From Streptomyces kurssanovii (GTDB taxonomy: Bacteria; Actinomycetota; Actinomycetes; Streptomycetales; Streptomycetaceae), in assembly GCF_014649695.1 (NCBI RefSeq), contig NZ_BMTN01000001.1:744001-808000 (forward strand): DNA of 64,000 nucleotides, in the 5' to 3' direction. The stretch's first letter is position 1. Each line of letters starts with the position of its first letter. The notes below the pieces were generated by a model, which did no database searches, was not told the DNA's origin, and saw only the letters and a list, made by a program, of their open reading frames with translations. Position numbers and translations under genes: made by a program. This document shows, piece after piece, positions 1 to 8,721 of this stretch.

Positions 1-54
1 GACAGCGACGAGCAACGCCATCAAGCCGAGCGGTATGCCGAGATAAAGAGTCAT
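1..54 (-). CDS. 5' end of a membrane protein gene, cut by window edge
   Basis: Only the first 18 codons are present, read leftward from an ATG at 54. They encode a hydrophobic start (MTLYLGIPLGLMALLVAV) that looks like a first membrane helix. A good ribosome binding site (AAGGAAGG) lies about 5 bases before the ATG, which supports a real start. The protein cannot be identified from this much sequence. Confidence 0.55.
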   Translation of the reverse strand, partial: MTLYLGIPLGLMALLVAV

Positions 55-379
55 GTTTCGCCTTCCTTGTGGCGCGAGCATGGCACGCCGACCGCGCGCC
101 TGACCAGACCGTTCTCGCACTCCGTGCGGCGTTCCGGGGGTGAGCCGCGGCACGGGCGCCGAGATCGACCTCACCCGGGACCAGTTCGGGCGTGAGGAGA
201 GTGTCACCGGCGGAGTCGTCGTTCGCCGCCCGCCCGTCACCGGGTGGCAGCGGCTCCCCGAGGAGCAGGAACTCCTACGTGATCAAGCTCAGGGCGGCAT
301 GCCGGTCGAGGGGGCCACAGGGCCTGGAGGATCCGGAGGAACGAATGCCCGGACGACACCCGCGGGACGCGCCCGCCCG
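55..379. other. intergenic, no gene recognised
   Basis: About 325 bases lie between the truncated membrane gene and the end of the pyrF-like gene. The small open frames here have no recognisable domain and no convincing ribosome binding site. The promoter of the truncated leftward gene should lie just right of base 60. Confidence 0.4.
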
Positions 380-1075
380 CTAGGAAGCGATGTCGGCGCG
401 GACGGCACGGAACGCGGCGGCCGGGTCCGTGGCGCGCGTGACCGTTCGGCCCACGACGACATGGGAGGCGCCGCCGGCGACGGCCGCACGGGGGGTGTCC
501 GGCCGGGCGTGCTCGGCCGGTGACTCACCGGGCAGCGCGACGCCCGGCGTGACGATCAGCGCACCGGCGCCCAGCACGCTCCGCAACCTCGGGACGTCCG
601 GCGGCGAGGCGATCACGCCGTGGCAGCCGGCCTTGTCCGCCAGCCGCGCCAGCCTGAGCACCTGCTCCTGCGCCGGAACGTCGATCCCGACGTCGGTGAG
701 ATCCGCGTCGGTCATGCTCGTGACCACCGTCAAGGCGAGGACGCGCAGGCCGGGGAAGCCCAGGGCGGCATCGACGGCGGCCCTCATGATGCCCACGCCA
801 CCCATGCTGTGCACGGTCACCATGGAGGCCCCCAGAGCTCCCGCGGCCCGCACCGCACCCGCGACCGAGTTCGGAATCTCGAAGAGCTTGAGGTCGAGGA
901 AGACCTCCTTGCCCTGCGCCACAAGGCGCTTGACGAAGTCGGGACCGGCCGCCGTGAGCAGCTCCAGACCGACCTTGTAGAAACGGCACTCGTCGCCCAG
1001 TCGCGCGACGATCTCGTCCGCGGTCGCACGGTTGTCGCAATCCAGGGCGACGATGATCTGACTCCTCGGTTCCAC
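380..1075 (-). CDS. pyrF: orotidine 5'-phosphate decarboxylase-like protein (class I)
   Basis: About 231 residues if the GTG at 1075 is used. A TTG start at 1138 is open but would overlap the start of the divergent gene, so I prefer 1075. It has the short TIM-barrel layout of class I OMP decarboxylases: an IIVALD first strand, the lysine-bearing active-site strand DLKLFEIPN, then VHSMGG, and a phosphate-loop segment VVVGR near the C-terminus. Active family members use the array D-x-K-x-x-D. Here the last Asp is Glu (DLKLFE). The family role is the last step of UMP synthesis. Streptomycetes usually carry a larger, different PyrF near the pyrimidine genes and carbamoyl phosphate synthase, so this copy is probably a second, diverged paralogue. 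No pyrimidine genes are nearby. Activity is uncertain. Confidence 0.8.
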   Translation of the reverse strand: MEPRSQIIVALDCDNRATADEIVARLGDECRFYKVGLELLTAAGPDFVKRLVAQGKEVFLDLKLFEIPNSVAGAVRAAGALGASMVTVHSMGGVGIMRAAVDAALGFPGLRVLALTVVTSMTDADLTDVGIDVPAQEQVLRLARLADKAGCHGVIASPPDVPRLRSVLGAGALIVTPGVALPGESPAEHARPDTPRAAVAGGASHVVVGRTVTRATDPAAAFRAVRADIAS

Positions 1076-1137
1076 GACGTCATTGTGCCCCGTCCGGGGA
1101 ACGGGACCGGCACTCGCGTCCGGCACGCTGCTGTCCA

Positions 1138-1710
1138 ATGAACCACGACGACCTGATGGGCACTCAGGCGCCGCAGCGCCGCATCACGGAACCGCGAGAG
1201 GCCCTCGCGGCGCTGGAGCGCGCCCTCCCCGGCCTGGCCGGGCATCGCCGGCCCGAGCCTGCCGTGATCGATTGGGCCGTACTCGAGGAGAGCCTGGGCA
1301 CCGCGCTGCCGCCGGACTACAAGCATCTCGCGGAGCGGTACCCGACGTTCGCCGTCGGCGACTTCCTTCTGGTGACTCTTCCCGACCCAGGCCACGAGCG
1401 CGACAGCCTTCGCGGATTCCATGGTGCCCTGCACGTACTCGCCGATGCCTGGGTGGAACCCGGCTCCGGCCCGGTTGCCCATCCCGCCCCCGGCGGCCTG
1501 CTGCCCTGGGCGGAGTCGGACGAGAGCGACAAGTTCATGTGGAGCACGACCGGCCGGACCCCGCAGGACTGGACCGTCACGGTCGCCTCCCGAAGCGGAG
1601 GGTGGTGGCACTACGACGGCGGCGCGGTCCAGTTCCTGGCCGAGTACTGCGAAGGGACTCTGGAACCCTGGGCGCTGCCCCGGATCGACCCTGACGTGAC
1701 CCCGTGCTGA
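1138..1710 (+). CDS. SMI1/KNR4 (SUKH) family protein
   Basis: A 190-residue cytoplasmic protein. The segment IDWAVLEESLGTALPPDYK and the following aromatic-rich stretch resemble the start of SMI1/KNR4 (SUKH) domains, where an ESxLGxxLPxDY pattern is typical. Members often act as immunity proteins against toxins or as general protein-binding modules. No toxin gene lies beside it, so an immunity role is not supported here. It is divergent from the pyrF-like gene. The ATG at 1138 has no clear ribosome binding site, and ATG 1156 is an alternative start. Confidence 0.6.
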   Translation: MNHDDLMGTQAPQRRITEPREALAALERALPGLAGHRRPEPAVIDWAVLEESLGTALPPDYKHLAERYPTFAVGDFLLVTLPDPGHERDSLRGFHGALHVLADAWVEPGSGPVAHPAPGGLLPWAESDESDKFMWSTTGRTPQDWTVTVASRSGGWWHYDGGAVQFLAEYCEGTLEPWALPRIDPDVTPC

Positions 1711-2066
1711 GCGCCCACGCCTCGTCGGCGATGGCGCCGGGGCCGAACCGGAGGGCGAGGCGAGGCGAGCGGCCTGCGACGGCGAGAGGATCGCCCATGG
1801 CGACCGCGCTGCTCACGAAGCGAGGCGACCCTTCGCCGCGAACAAGGCGCGTACGGGCCCCGGAACGAGCCTGCGCCGTGAAGCTCTTCCAGGCTCCCGC
1901 GATCGTCGCGCCGCTCGTGTCGCCGCTCGCGCGAACCCGCACGAAGGCACGGCGAAGTGTTCGCTCCCAACCCTCTGCCGAGCAGGCACCTGTCAGGTAA
2001 GTTCCCTCTGTGCACGGCGAGTTGACCTCATGATGCGCGGCTGGCAGGGGGAGGCGGGGGAGCGCC
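1711..2066. other. intergenic, nothing recognised
   Basis: About 355 bases of GC-rich sequence with a few repeated GCGAGGCGA strings. I saw no gene, no clear terminator and no known regulatory motif. The promoter of the NTPase gene should lie in its right half. Short frames on both strands lack conserved features. Confidence 0.35.
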
Positions 2067-4052
2067 ATGGGCGGGAGACTGTACGGTCAGCGGGCCCTGC
2101 AGGAAGGCTTCGTCCCCCGGCTGGTGGGACTGCACCACAAGGACGGGTACCAGGTCCCCCTCGCGTATCCCAAGGGCGCGCCGGTGGTGCGGATCGTCGG
2201 CGGACGCGGGAGCGGCAGGACCGCCCTGCTGGGCGCCGTCCATGACGCGTACAACGGCCGGGTGCCGCTCGCACGGGTCGACCTCGAGGCTCCCGGCTTC
2301 GGCGAGCCCGGCGTCGCCGACAGCGACGACGACGTCCCCAACGCCTCCCGCATCACCCACCTGCTGTATCTCCTCGCCTACAAACTCGGCCTGGAGGTAC
2401 GGCACTTCGGCAGGCCCCTGGCCTTTCCCCGGCTGTCCCTCGGCCTCCTCGTCGTCACCGCCTGGCGCCCGCTGAACAGCGACGGGACCGATGTGCGGCC
2501 GCCCGACCTGCGCCGGGCGGAGGCCGATCTGCGCACCCTCATCACCGCGGAGGACCCGGACGTACGACGCCGCAGGGAGAGCCTCGGCCGCTGGTTCGAC
2601 GTCGTCACCGACAACCTCCCGCAGGTCCTGTCCGCTGTCCCCGGAATCGACAGCATCGCCGGGATCGTCCTCGACACCGCCCGGGCGCAGCTCGTCAAGA
2701 GCGAACCGGACAAGGGCGCGCTCGCCTGGTGGGGCGGACGGCTGCACCGCTCCCAGGGCTACCAGGGCGACTCGCTGCAACGGCTCTTCCAGTTCGTCCG
2801 CGGCTTCCGCAGGCTCGACGACCGTCGGCGCACCGCCGAGGAGCATCTCGTCGCCGCCCTCCTCTCCGACATCGACGCAAACTACGGCACACTGCGCCGG
2901 CTCAACAAGAAGCCCAGGCCGCTGCTGCTCCTCGACAACGCCCACACCGGCGTCGGACCTACCTTCCTCGACCTGCTCGACGCCGGGCACGGCGCCCCGG
3001 GCAAGGACCCGACGCGGCCCGTGGTGCTCGCCACCCTCCTCGGCAGGGGCCACGGGCACCCGCCGCTGAGCGAGGTCGGCGGCGACGCCGTACCGCGGGC
3101 CCGGCCCCTGGTGCTGAGCATCCCCGACATCGAACCGGCCCACATCGCGGAGATGCTCAGCCCCGTCGACTACCCCGACCATCTGCCACGAGTCGTCGCC
3201 CGCTACAGCGGCGGCCGGGCGGCGAGCGCCCGCATCCTGGCCGACGCGGCCGTGCGGCGCGTCCAGGAAGCGGGCACGATACGCAGCGGCGAGCTCCTCG
3301 ACGAGGCCGCGCCCGCGCTCCTCGGCAAACTGCTGCCGGACCCCGTGATGCGGGAACGCCTGGTGCTGCTGTCCGCCGCGGCCGATCCGCGCACCCGGCG
3401 CGCACTGTGGACCTTCTCCCATCCCGAGGACCACTCCGAGGACCTGGTCGCCGCCCGTGTCCACGAGGCCGACGACTATCGCACGCGCTCCTTCCTCGAC
3501 GGCCACCGCGCGCTCGACCTGCTGCTGCGCCACCGGCTGGCCGCCACCACCACCCACGAGCGGTGGCGCGACACCCAACTGCGCCTGCGATCCCTGTGCG
3601 ACCCGAGAAGCGACACCTATCTGCACCACACGCTCGCCCTGGGCCGGGTCGAGGAGGTGGTGTGCGTCCTGCACCACCGGTTCACCGTCGCCCCGCCCGC
3701 CGAGTGGCTGACGGCGCTCAACCTGATCTGCGCCGCACCCCACCCACGTGAGGGCTACGAACCCCCCGTCGGTGGCCCCACCCTGTCGTGCACGGCCTGC
3801 GGCAGCGATGTCACCGGACCGCACCACGAAGCCGTGGCCGCCCTGGTGCCTCTGCTCTGGCGGCTTTCCGACCCGCTCACTCTCGCCCCCCGGGAGGACG
3901 AACTGACCACCGTCCGCATCGCGTTGGAGACGCTGTACGGCAACAAGGCCGCGCACGCCGCCTACCGCGAGGCGTCCGCCGCCTGGCCGGCCCGTCTGCG
4001 GGCCGGAGCACAGGCTCCCGACCTGCCCGTCCAAGAAGGTGCCGCGTCATGA
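2067..4052 (+). CDS. predicted P-loop NTPase, unknown function
   Basis: A 661-residue protein. Residues 45-52 form a Walker A-like loop (GGRGSGRT), with Arg where Lys is usual. Residues about 286-293 (LLLLDNAH) look like a Walker B strand. Between them is a long alpha-helical region, and near residue 580 there is a CxxC (SCTACGSDV) that might bind a metal. This is the general plan of AAA/STAND-type NTPases, but I do not recognise a named family. The Walker A Lys-to-Arg change may reduce or abolish ATP hydrolysis. Its stop codon overlaps the start of the next gene (ATGA), so the two are probably made together and may work as one system at the membrane. Confidence 0.65.
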   Translation: MGGRLYGQRALQEGFVPRLVGLHHKDGYQVPLAYPKGAPVVRIVGGRGSGRTALLGAVHDAYNGRVPLARVDLEAPGFGEPGVADSDDDVPNASRITHLLYLLAYKLGLEVRHFGRPLAFPRLSLGLLVVTAWRPLNSDGTDVRPPDLRRAEADLRTLITAEDPDVRRRRESLGRWFDVVTDNLPQVLSAVPGIDSIAGIVLDTARAQLVKSEPDKGALAWWGGRLHRSQGYQGDSLQRLFQFVRGFRRLDDRRRTAEEHLVAALLSDIDANYGTLRRLNKKPRPLLLLDNAHTGVGPTFLDLLDAGHGAPGKDPTRPVVLATLLGRGHGHPPLSEVGGDAVPRARPLVLSIPDIEPAHIAEMLSPVDYPDHLPRVVARYSGGRAASARILADAAVRRVQEAGTIRSGELLDEAAPALLGKLLPDPVMRERLVLLSAAADPRTRRALWTFSHPEDHSEDLVAARVHEADDYRTRSFLDGHRALDLLLRHRLAATTTHERWRDTQLRLRSLCDPRSDTYLHHTLALGRVEEVVCVLHHRFTVAPPAEWLTALNLICAAPHPREGYEPPVGGPTLSCTACGSDVTGPHHEAVAALVPLLWRLSDPLTLAPREDELTTVRIALETLYGNKAAHAAYREASAAWPARLRAGAQAPDLPVQEGAAS

Positions 4053-5590
4053 CGTCCTTCATCGCAAGACTCCCCGGCGGACCGCTCACCAAGGCGGCCG
4101 GTCTCGTCGTCGCCCTGGCCGTGCTCGGCGCCGCCGTGTGGACCGGCATCATCGTCTTCCGGCCGGATCCGGCCTGCGGAAAGGGCATCGAGGAACGGGG
4201 CCCCGAAGGCGCCCGGGAATGCACGGGCGTCACCGACGGCAGCTTCGTGTTCGCGGCCAACCTCAAGGAGGTCAGCGCACGGATCAAGGCCGAGAACGAG
4301 CGGATCAAGGACGAACCGCACGTCTCCGTCGCCGTGATGCTGCCGATGGCGCCCGCCCAGGCCTTCGAACAGCAGAAGACCCTGCACGAGGTGCAGGGCG
4401 CCTACCTCGCGCAGTACCGCGCCAACCACGACTCCAACAGCAAGAAGCCGGCGATACGGCTGCTGCTCGCCAACCCCGGCCGCAGCCACAGCCATTGGAA
4501 GCCCGTCGCGGAACAGCTCGGCGCCATGTCCGAGTCCAAGGCCGACAACCTCCGGGCCGTGATCGGCTTCGACGTCTCCACCGCCACCACCCAGGCGGCC
4601 ATCGGCTACCTCACCCGGGAACGCGGCATCCCCGTCGTCGGCGGTCCCATCACCGCCGACGACTCGGGCAACAGCCCCCAGAGGCCCGACGCCTACCCGG
4701 GTCTCGCGCGGGTCGTGCCCACCACCACCGACCAGGCCAAGGCCCTGTCCCACTTCAACAAGGAGATCGACCCCAAGCACACCCTGGTCGTCGAGGACAT
4801 CCGCACCGGCGACAACTACGTCGATGCCCTCAAGCGGGCCTTCGCCGAACGGACCCTCGGATCGCCACGCGCACCCGAGCAGTACCGCGCGCCCGAGGAG
4901 TTCCACGAGGAGGGCACCACCGCCAACGCCTTCGACCAGATGGTCGACACCATCTGCACCTCGGCCGCGAAGGTCATCTACTTCGCCGGACGCCCCGTCC
5001 AGCTACGGCAGTTCGTCAACGAACTCGGCAACCGGGGCTGCACCGAGAAGAAGTACACCGTCATCACCGGCTCCGGCGCCTCCACCCTCTCCTCCGACAA
5101 GCTCCTCGACTGGGACGCCTTCCGCAAGGGCGTGACCCTCCAGTACGCCGCCGTCGCCCACCCCGATGCCTGGGCCGGCCCCAAGGCGCCCGCCACCGGC
5201 GGCTCTGCGGCCGCCTACCGCACGCTGGCCGAGCTCGCGACGAGCAAGGAGGTCGGAAACATCGGCCCCGTGGAACTCACCGACTCGCGGACCATCACCT
5301 TCTACGACGCCGGTCTCACCGCGATCACCGCCATCCGGATGCGCGACGACGGCGACCCCGTCATCCCCACCCTGGGCCGCATCAGCGACGCGTGGCTGAG
5401 GCTGCACGGCATGGGCAAGGTCGACGGCGCCAGCGGCTGGATCTGCCTGGACAACTACGGAAACCCCTACAACAAGGCGGTCTCCGTGGTGGAACTCGCG
5501 CCCGACGCACCCGGCCGCATCCGATTCGTCGGCCTCGCCTGGCCGACCGGGCGTCCCACACCCGCGGACTGCACCGCGAGCCGCACCTGA
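4049..5590 (+). CDS. membrane-anchored periplasmic-binding-protein-like protein
   Basis: A 513-residue protein started by the ATG at 4049, which overlaps the upstream stop codon. An open frame runs further upstream, but that part only shadows the NTPase gene. Residues about 13-38 form one membrane helix, so most of the protein should lie outside the cell. The extracellular part resembles two-lobed type I periplasmic binding proteins of the branched-chain amino acid (LivJ/Peripla_BP_6) kind: VAVMLP, then IGFDVSTATTQAAIGYL, GIPVVGGPIT, and TLVVEDIRTGDNYVDALK. No ABC permease or ATPase genes are present. The partner is instead the P-loop NTPase encoded just before it. A ligand-sensing role is an inference. 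Confidence 0.65.
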   Translation: MTSFIARLPGGPLTKAAGLVVALAVLGAAVWTGIIVFRPDPACGKGIEERGPEGARECTGVTDGSFVFAANLKEVSARIKAENERIKDEPHVSVAVMLPMAPAQAFEQQKTLHEVQGAYLAQYRANHDSNSKKPAIRLLLANPGRSHSHWKPVAEQLGAMSESKADNLRAVIGFDVSTATTQAAIGYLTRERGIPVVGGPITADDSGNSPQRPDAYPGLARVVPTTTDQAKALSHFNKEIDPKHTLVVEDIRTGDNYVDALKRAFAERTLGSPRAPEQYRAPEEFHEEGTTANAFDQMVDTICTSAAKVIYFAGRPVQLRQFVNELGNRGCTEKKYTVITGSGASTLSSDKLLDWDAFRKGVTLQYAAVAHPDAWAGPKAPATGGSAAAYRTLAELATSKEVGNIGPVELTDSRTITFYDAGLTAITAIRMRDDGDPVIPTLGRISDAWLRLHGMGKVDGASGWICLDNYGNPYNKAVSVVELAPDAPGRIRFVGLAWPTGRPTPADCTASRT

Positions 5591-5601
5591 CACGACACGG
5601 C

Positions 5602-5631
5602 GGCCGGACGCCCGACGAGGGGCGCCCGGCC
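5602..5631. terminator. GC-rich hairpin terminator
   Basis: The two arms GGCCGGaCGCCC and GGGCGcCCGGCC pair around a short GACGAG-type loop, 11 bases after the stop of the binding-protein gene. There is no T-tract, which is usual for Streptomyces hairpin terminators. Confidence 0.6.
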
Positions 5632-5870
5632 GCACAGACCTTGCCGCTCAGCGCCGCCCGCCCGCGCGCCCGGCCGAGGCCTCGCCCGGAACCGGGGCCG
5701 CCGCGTTCACATGACACGCGATGCGTGCGTCCCGACGTTGTCCGTTCGGCGCCGAAGGACGGCGGTGCTCCGCGCGGAAGGCACCTGACAGACGGAGGGA
5801 GTGGCGATACGATCACCGCGATGACTACTCATTCTGCTGGCAGATTGGGGGCCCCGTCCGCGCAAGGTGA

Positions 5871-7364
5871 GTGCTGATGCTCACCTGGACCGCGAACGAG
5901 GATTCCCGCCTTTCCCTCTGGCTGCGCGTGCGAGAGTTCGCCGTGCCGCCCTCCATGATCGAGACCGCGACAGCCCGCCGCCGTGCCGGGGACTGGGCGG
6001 GGGCGTGTGCCGCCGCAAACTTCGAAGTCGACCTGGATCTGCGTTCCTCGGCACGCACCCACGGCCGTGATCTCGCTGACCGGGTCCGGGCCGATCTCCG
6101 CCGTCTGGCACCCGACCTGCTGCGCTGGCACATGCCGAGGATTGCTCCCGACGGGCTGCTGCGCCCCGGCCTGACCATCTCACTGGCCCGCTACGAGGCC
6201 GCGGGCCGCGACGGCGAACACCCGGTGCACCTCGTCGCCCGGACGCCGCCGGCCTGGGCGGACGCCGGGCAGCGGATCAGCCTCGCGCTGTGGGACGGGT
6301 CCCGCCCCGGGGCCGGTGCCTGCCGTCATCCGCACCCCCGTCCCGACCGGCGCTTCCGTCTCGATCTGCACCGCCACCTGTGGGACGCGTGCAGGGCCGA
6401 CGAACTGCGGACGCGGTCCGGGGCCGATCCGCTGTCCGCCGACGGCAGTCCAACGACGGACCCGGCTCTGCCGGCCGTGGTGCCCCAGGGACACCGCTGT
6501 GCCGTGGACCGATGGGCGGCCGAGGCGAGGATCCTGCTCCACGCCGAGGGCCGGCACAGCGGTCCCTTCACCGTGCGGCTCGGGACCGGGCACCGGCTCG
6601 TCCTGGCACTGGTCGCGGACGAGGAAGGCGACGGCCCGCCCGCGCCCGGGCCCACCAACTCATCGGCAACCGATATCCGCCCGGCCGTATCGCGGGTCGC
6701 CGCGGCGTCGACGGACGGCTTCCGCCCGCCCGCGATCGTCGCGGTGCCGACGGACGGCGGCGCCTCCGCCCTGCCGGTCCTTCCCGACGCGGCGACCTGG
6801 GTGCTGCCCGACCTGGAGTTGGTCCGCTCCGGTCTCATCGAGGCCGGCCGTCTGCACCCGCTGGTCGCCGCGGCACTCGTACCGGACCATCCACCGGTCC
6901 CTCCGTCCCGGAGCCCGCACGCAGCGGGACGGCCGCGCGTCGTGGAGTGCCGTGGCGCTCGGCACCGGATCGGCCTGGCCGACGGGGTACTCGCCCCGCT
7001 GGACCACGACCCGGCGGAGATCCGGCGGGAAGAGCTGCTGGCCGCGCTGACCGGTACTCCGCTTCCGTGCCTTCAGGCCATCGACGAGGCGCACCGACGT
7101 CCGGACTGCCTCGACGGAGTCCGGGAACGCCTCGCCCATGGCGACACCGCCGGTGCGCTGGCCGTCGTCGAGGGCCTGCTGGGCCCCGACGCACTGCTGC
7201 GCCGTGGCGCTCTGCGGGACGCACTCGAGGCTGCCGCGCTGCGGCGGATCACCTACGGACTGTTCCGGGCGGGGCTGGTCGGGCCCGGACCCGACCGCAT
7301 CCCGCCCGGGCCTGCCCGTCCACGTGACCACCGCTCGCGTCCGCGTCACACGATCTCTCGCTGA
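5871..7364 (+). CDS. unknown protein, first gene of MoxR/VWA set
   Basis: A 497-residue protein with no membrane helix or signal peptide that I can see. The GTG at 5871 has AAGGTGA just upstream; ATG 5877 is an alternative. The N-terminal third is helical and rich in Arg (for example RARRRAGDW-like stretches), and the middle is low in recognisable motifs. I do not recognise a family. It is encoded 88 bases before a MoxR-type ATPase gene, which itself overlaps a VWA gene. By analogy with other MoxR/VWA sets, it may be the accessory or substrate-binding component. That role is inferred from position alone. Confidence 0.6.
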   Translation: MLMLTWTANEDSRLSLWLRVREFAVPPSMIETATARRRAGDWAGACAAANFEVDLDLRSSARTHGRDLADRVRADLRRLAPDLLRWHMPRIAPDGLLRPGLTISLARYEAAGRDGEHPVHLVARTPPAWADAGQRISLALWDGSRPGAGACRHPHPRPDRRFRLDLHRHLWDACRADELRTRSGADPLSADGSPTTDPALPAVVPQGHRCAVDRWAAEARILLHAEGRHSGPFTVRLGTGHRLVLALVADEEGDGPPAPGPTNSSATDIRPAVSRVAAASTDGFRPPAIVAVPTDGGASALPVLPDAATWVLPDLELVRSGLIEAGRLHPLVAAALVPDHPPVPPSRSPHAAGRPRVVECRGARHRIGLADGVLAPLDHDPAEIRREELLAALTGTPLPCLQAIDEAHRRPDCLDGVRERLAHGDTAGALAVVEGLLGPDALLRRGALRDALEAAALRRITYGLFRAGLVGPGPDRIPPGPARPRDHRSRPRHTISR

Positions 7365-7452
7365 CCCGGGGCCCCGCCCCGTCGTCCCGTCCTTTCGCCG
7401 ACCGGCCTCACCCGGCCCGTTCGGCTCCCCACGAACACACAGGTGATCGAAC

Positions 7453-8721
7453 ATGCCCACATACACGCCGTCCGCCGAGACCGGCATCCACTCCGATCCG
7501 GCGGCCCACGCCGGTTCCCGACTCGACGTCGCGGGCGACCTGCTGGCGCTGCTGCGCGACACGGACACCGAACCACGTCCCGACACCCAGCTGGAGGCCC
7601 TGACTCTGGCCGTGGCCGCCGACCTGCCCGTACTCCTGTGGGGCGAGCCGGGGATCGGGAAGACCGCGGCCCTGACGCAGCTTGCCGCCGCCCTGGACCT
7701 TCCCCTGACAACGGTGATCGCCAGCGTGCACGAGCCCTCCGACTTCTCGGGCCTGCCCGTGGTCGGAGACGACCCCGCGGAGCAGGGTGTCCCGATGGCC
7801 CCGCCGGACTGGGCGGTGCGACTGGTACGCGCCGGGCGCGGACTGCTGTTCCTGGACGAGCTGTCCACCGCGCCGCCCGCCGTGCAGGCGGCGCTCCTCC
7901 GCCTCGTGCTCGAGCGGCGGATAGGCGCCCTGCAACTGCCGCCCGGTGTCCGCATCGTGGCCGCGGCGAACCCGCGGTCCTCGGCCGCCGACGGCTGGGA
8001 ACTCAGCCCTCCTCTGGCCAACCGGTTCGTCCATCTTCAGTGGACCCATGACCACGACGTGGTCGTACGCGGTCTCGGCGGGACCTGGCCCCGGGCGACC
8101 TTGCCGCGGCTCCACCCGGAGAAGCTGCGGGACGCCGTGGACTTCGCCCGCCGTGCCGTGTGCGGCCTGCTCGCCGCCCGCCCCGGGCTCGTGCACCGGC
8201 TGCCCGGCAACGAAACACGACGTGGCGGCGCCTGGCCGTCACCTCGCAGCTGGGACATGACACTGTGCCTCATCGCCTTCGCGACCGCGGCCGGCTCCTC
8301 ACGGGAGGTGCTCTCCCTGCTGGTCAGGGGCACAGTGGGGGACGGTCCGGGGCTGGAACTGCTGGCGAGCCTGGACCGGATGGACCTCCCGGACCCCGAA
8401 CTGCTGCTCGCCGATCCGGAAGGGGCCGCGCTGCCCGAGCGGGGTGATCTGCGCCAGGCCGTGCTCGACGGTGTGGTGGCGGCCGTCCGCCGGCGCCCCG
8501 AGAAGCCCCGCTGGGACGCTGCCTGGGCGCTTCTGGTCCGGGCGATGGAGACCGGGGCGCCGGACCTGGTGGTCGTCCCCGCGACCACGCTCGCCACGCT
8601 GCGCCAAGAGTCCTGGGACGTGCCGGCGTCGATCGAGAAGCTCGCCGGCGCGGTGTCCCTGTCGCGGCAGGCGGACCGGGCGGCGGCCCGCGCCGCAGCC
8701 GTCGCGAAGGCCGGACGATGA
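7453..8721 (+). CDS. MoxR-type AAA+ ATPase
   Basis: A 422-residue ATPase. Walker A is GEPGIGKT at residues 64-71, Walker B is LLFLDE at about 131-136, and sensor 1 is the Asn in VAAANPR near 175. This order and the long insert between Walker A and Walker B fit the MoxR branch of AAA+ proteins. These act as chaperone-like machines that load metals or remodel a partner, usually together with a VWA-domain protein. The next gene encodes exactly such a protein and its ATG overlaps this stop codon (ATGA), so the pair is very probably translated together. The client is unknown. Confidence 0.9.
   Translation: MPTYTPSAETGIHSDPAAHAGSRLDVAGDLLALLRDTDTEPRPDTQLEALTLAVAADLPVLLWGEPGIGKTAALTQLAAALDLPLTTVIASVHEPSDFSGLPVVGDDPAEQGVPMAPPDWAVRLVRAGRGLLFLDELSTAPPAVQAALLRLVLERRIGALQLPPGVRIVAAANPRSSAADGWELSPPLANRFVHLQWTHDHDVVVRGLGGTWPRATLPRLHPEKLRDAVDFARRAVCGLLAARPGLVHRLPGNETRRGGAWPSPRSWDMTLCLIAFATAAGSSREVLSLLVRGTVGDGPGLELLASLDRMDLPDPELLLADPEGAALPERGDLRQAVLDGVVAAVRRRPEKPRWDAAWALLVRAMETGAPDLVVVPATTLATLRQESWDVPASIEKLAGAVSLSRQADRAAARAAAVAKAGR

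Noticed and set aside
2028-4034. Leftward 668-residue frame opposite the NTPase gene
   Set aside because: Composition is Gly, Val and Arg runs with no motif, whereas the rightward frame has P-loop features and is coupled to the next gene.
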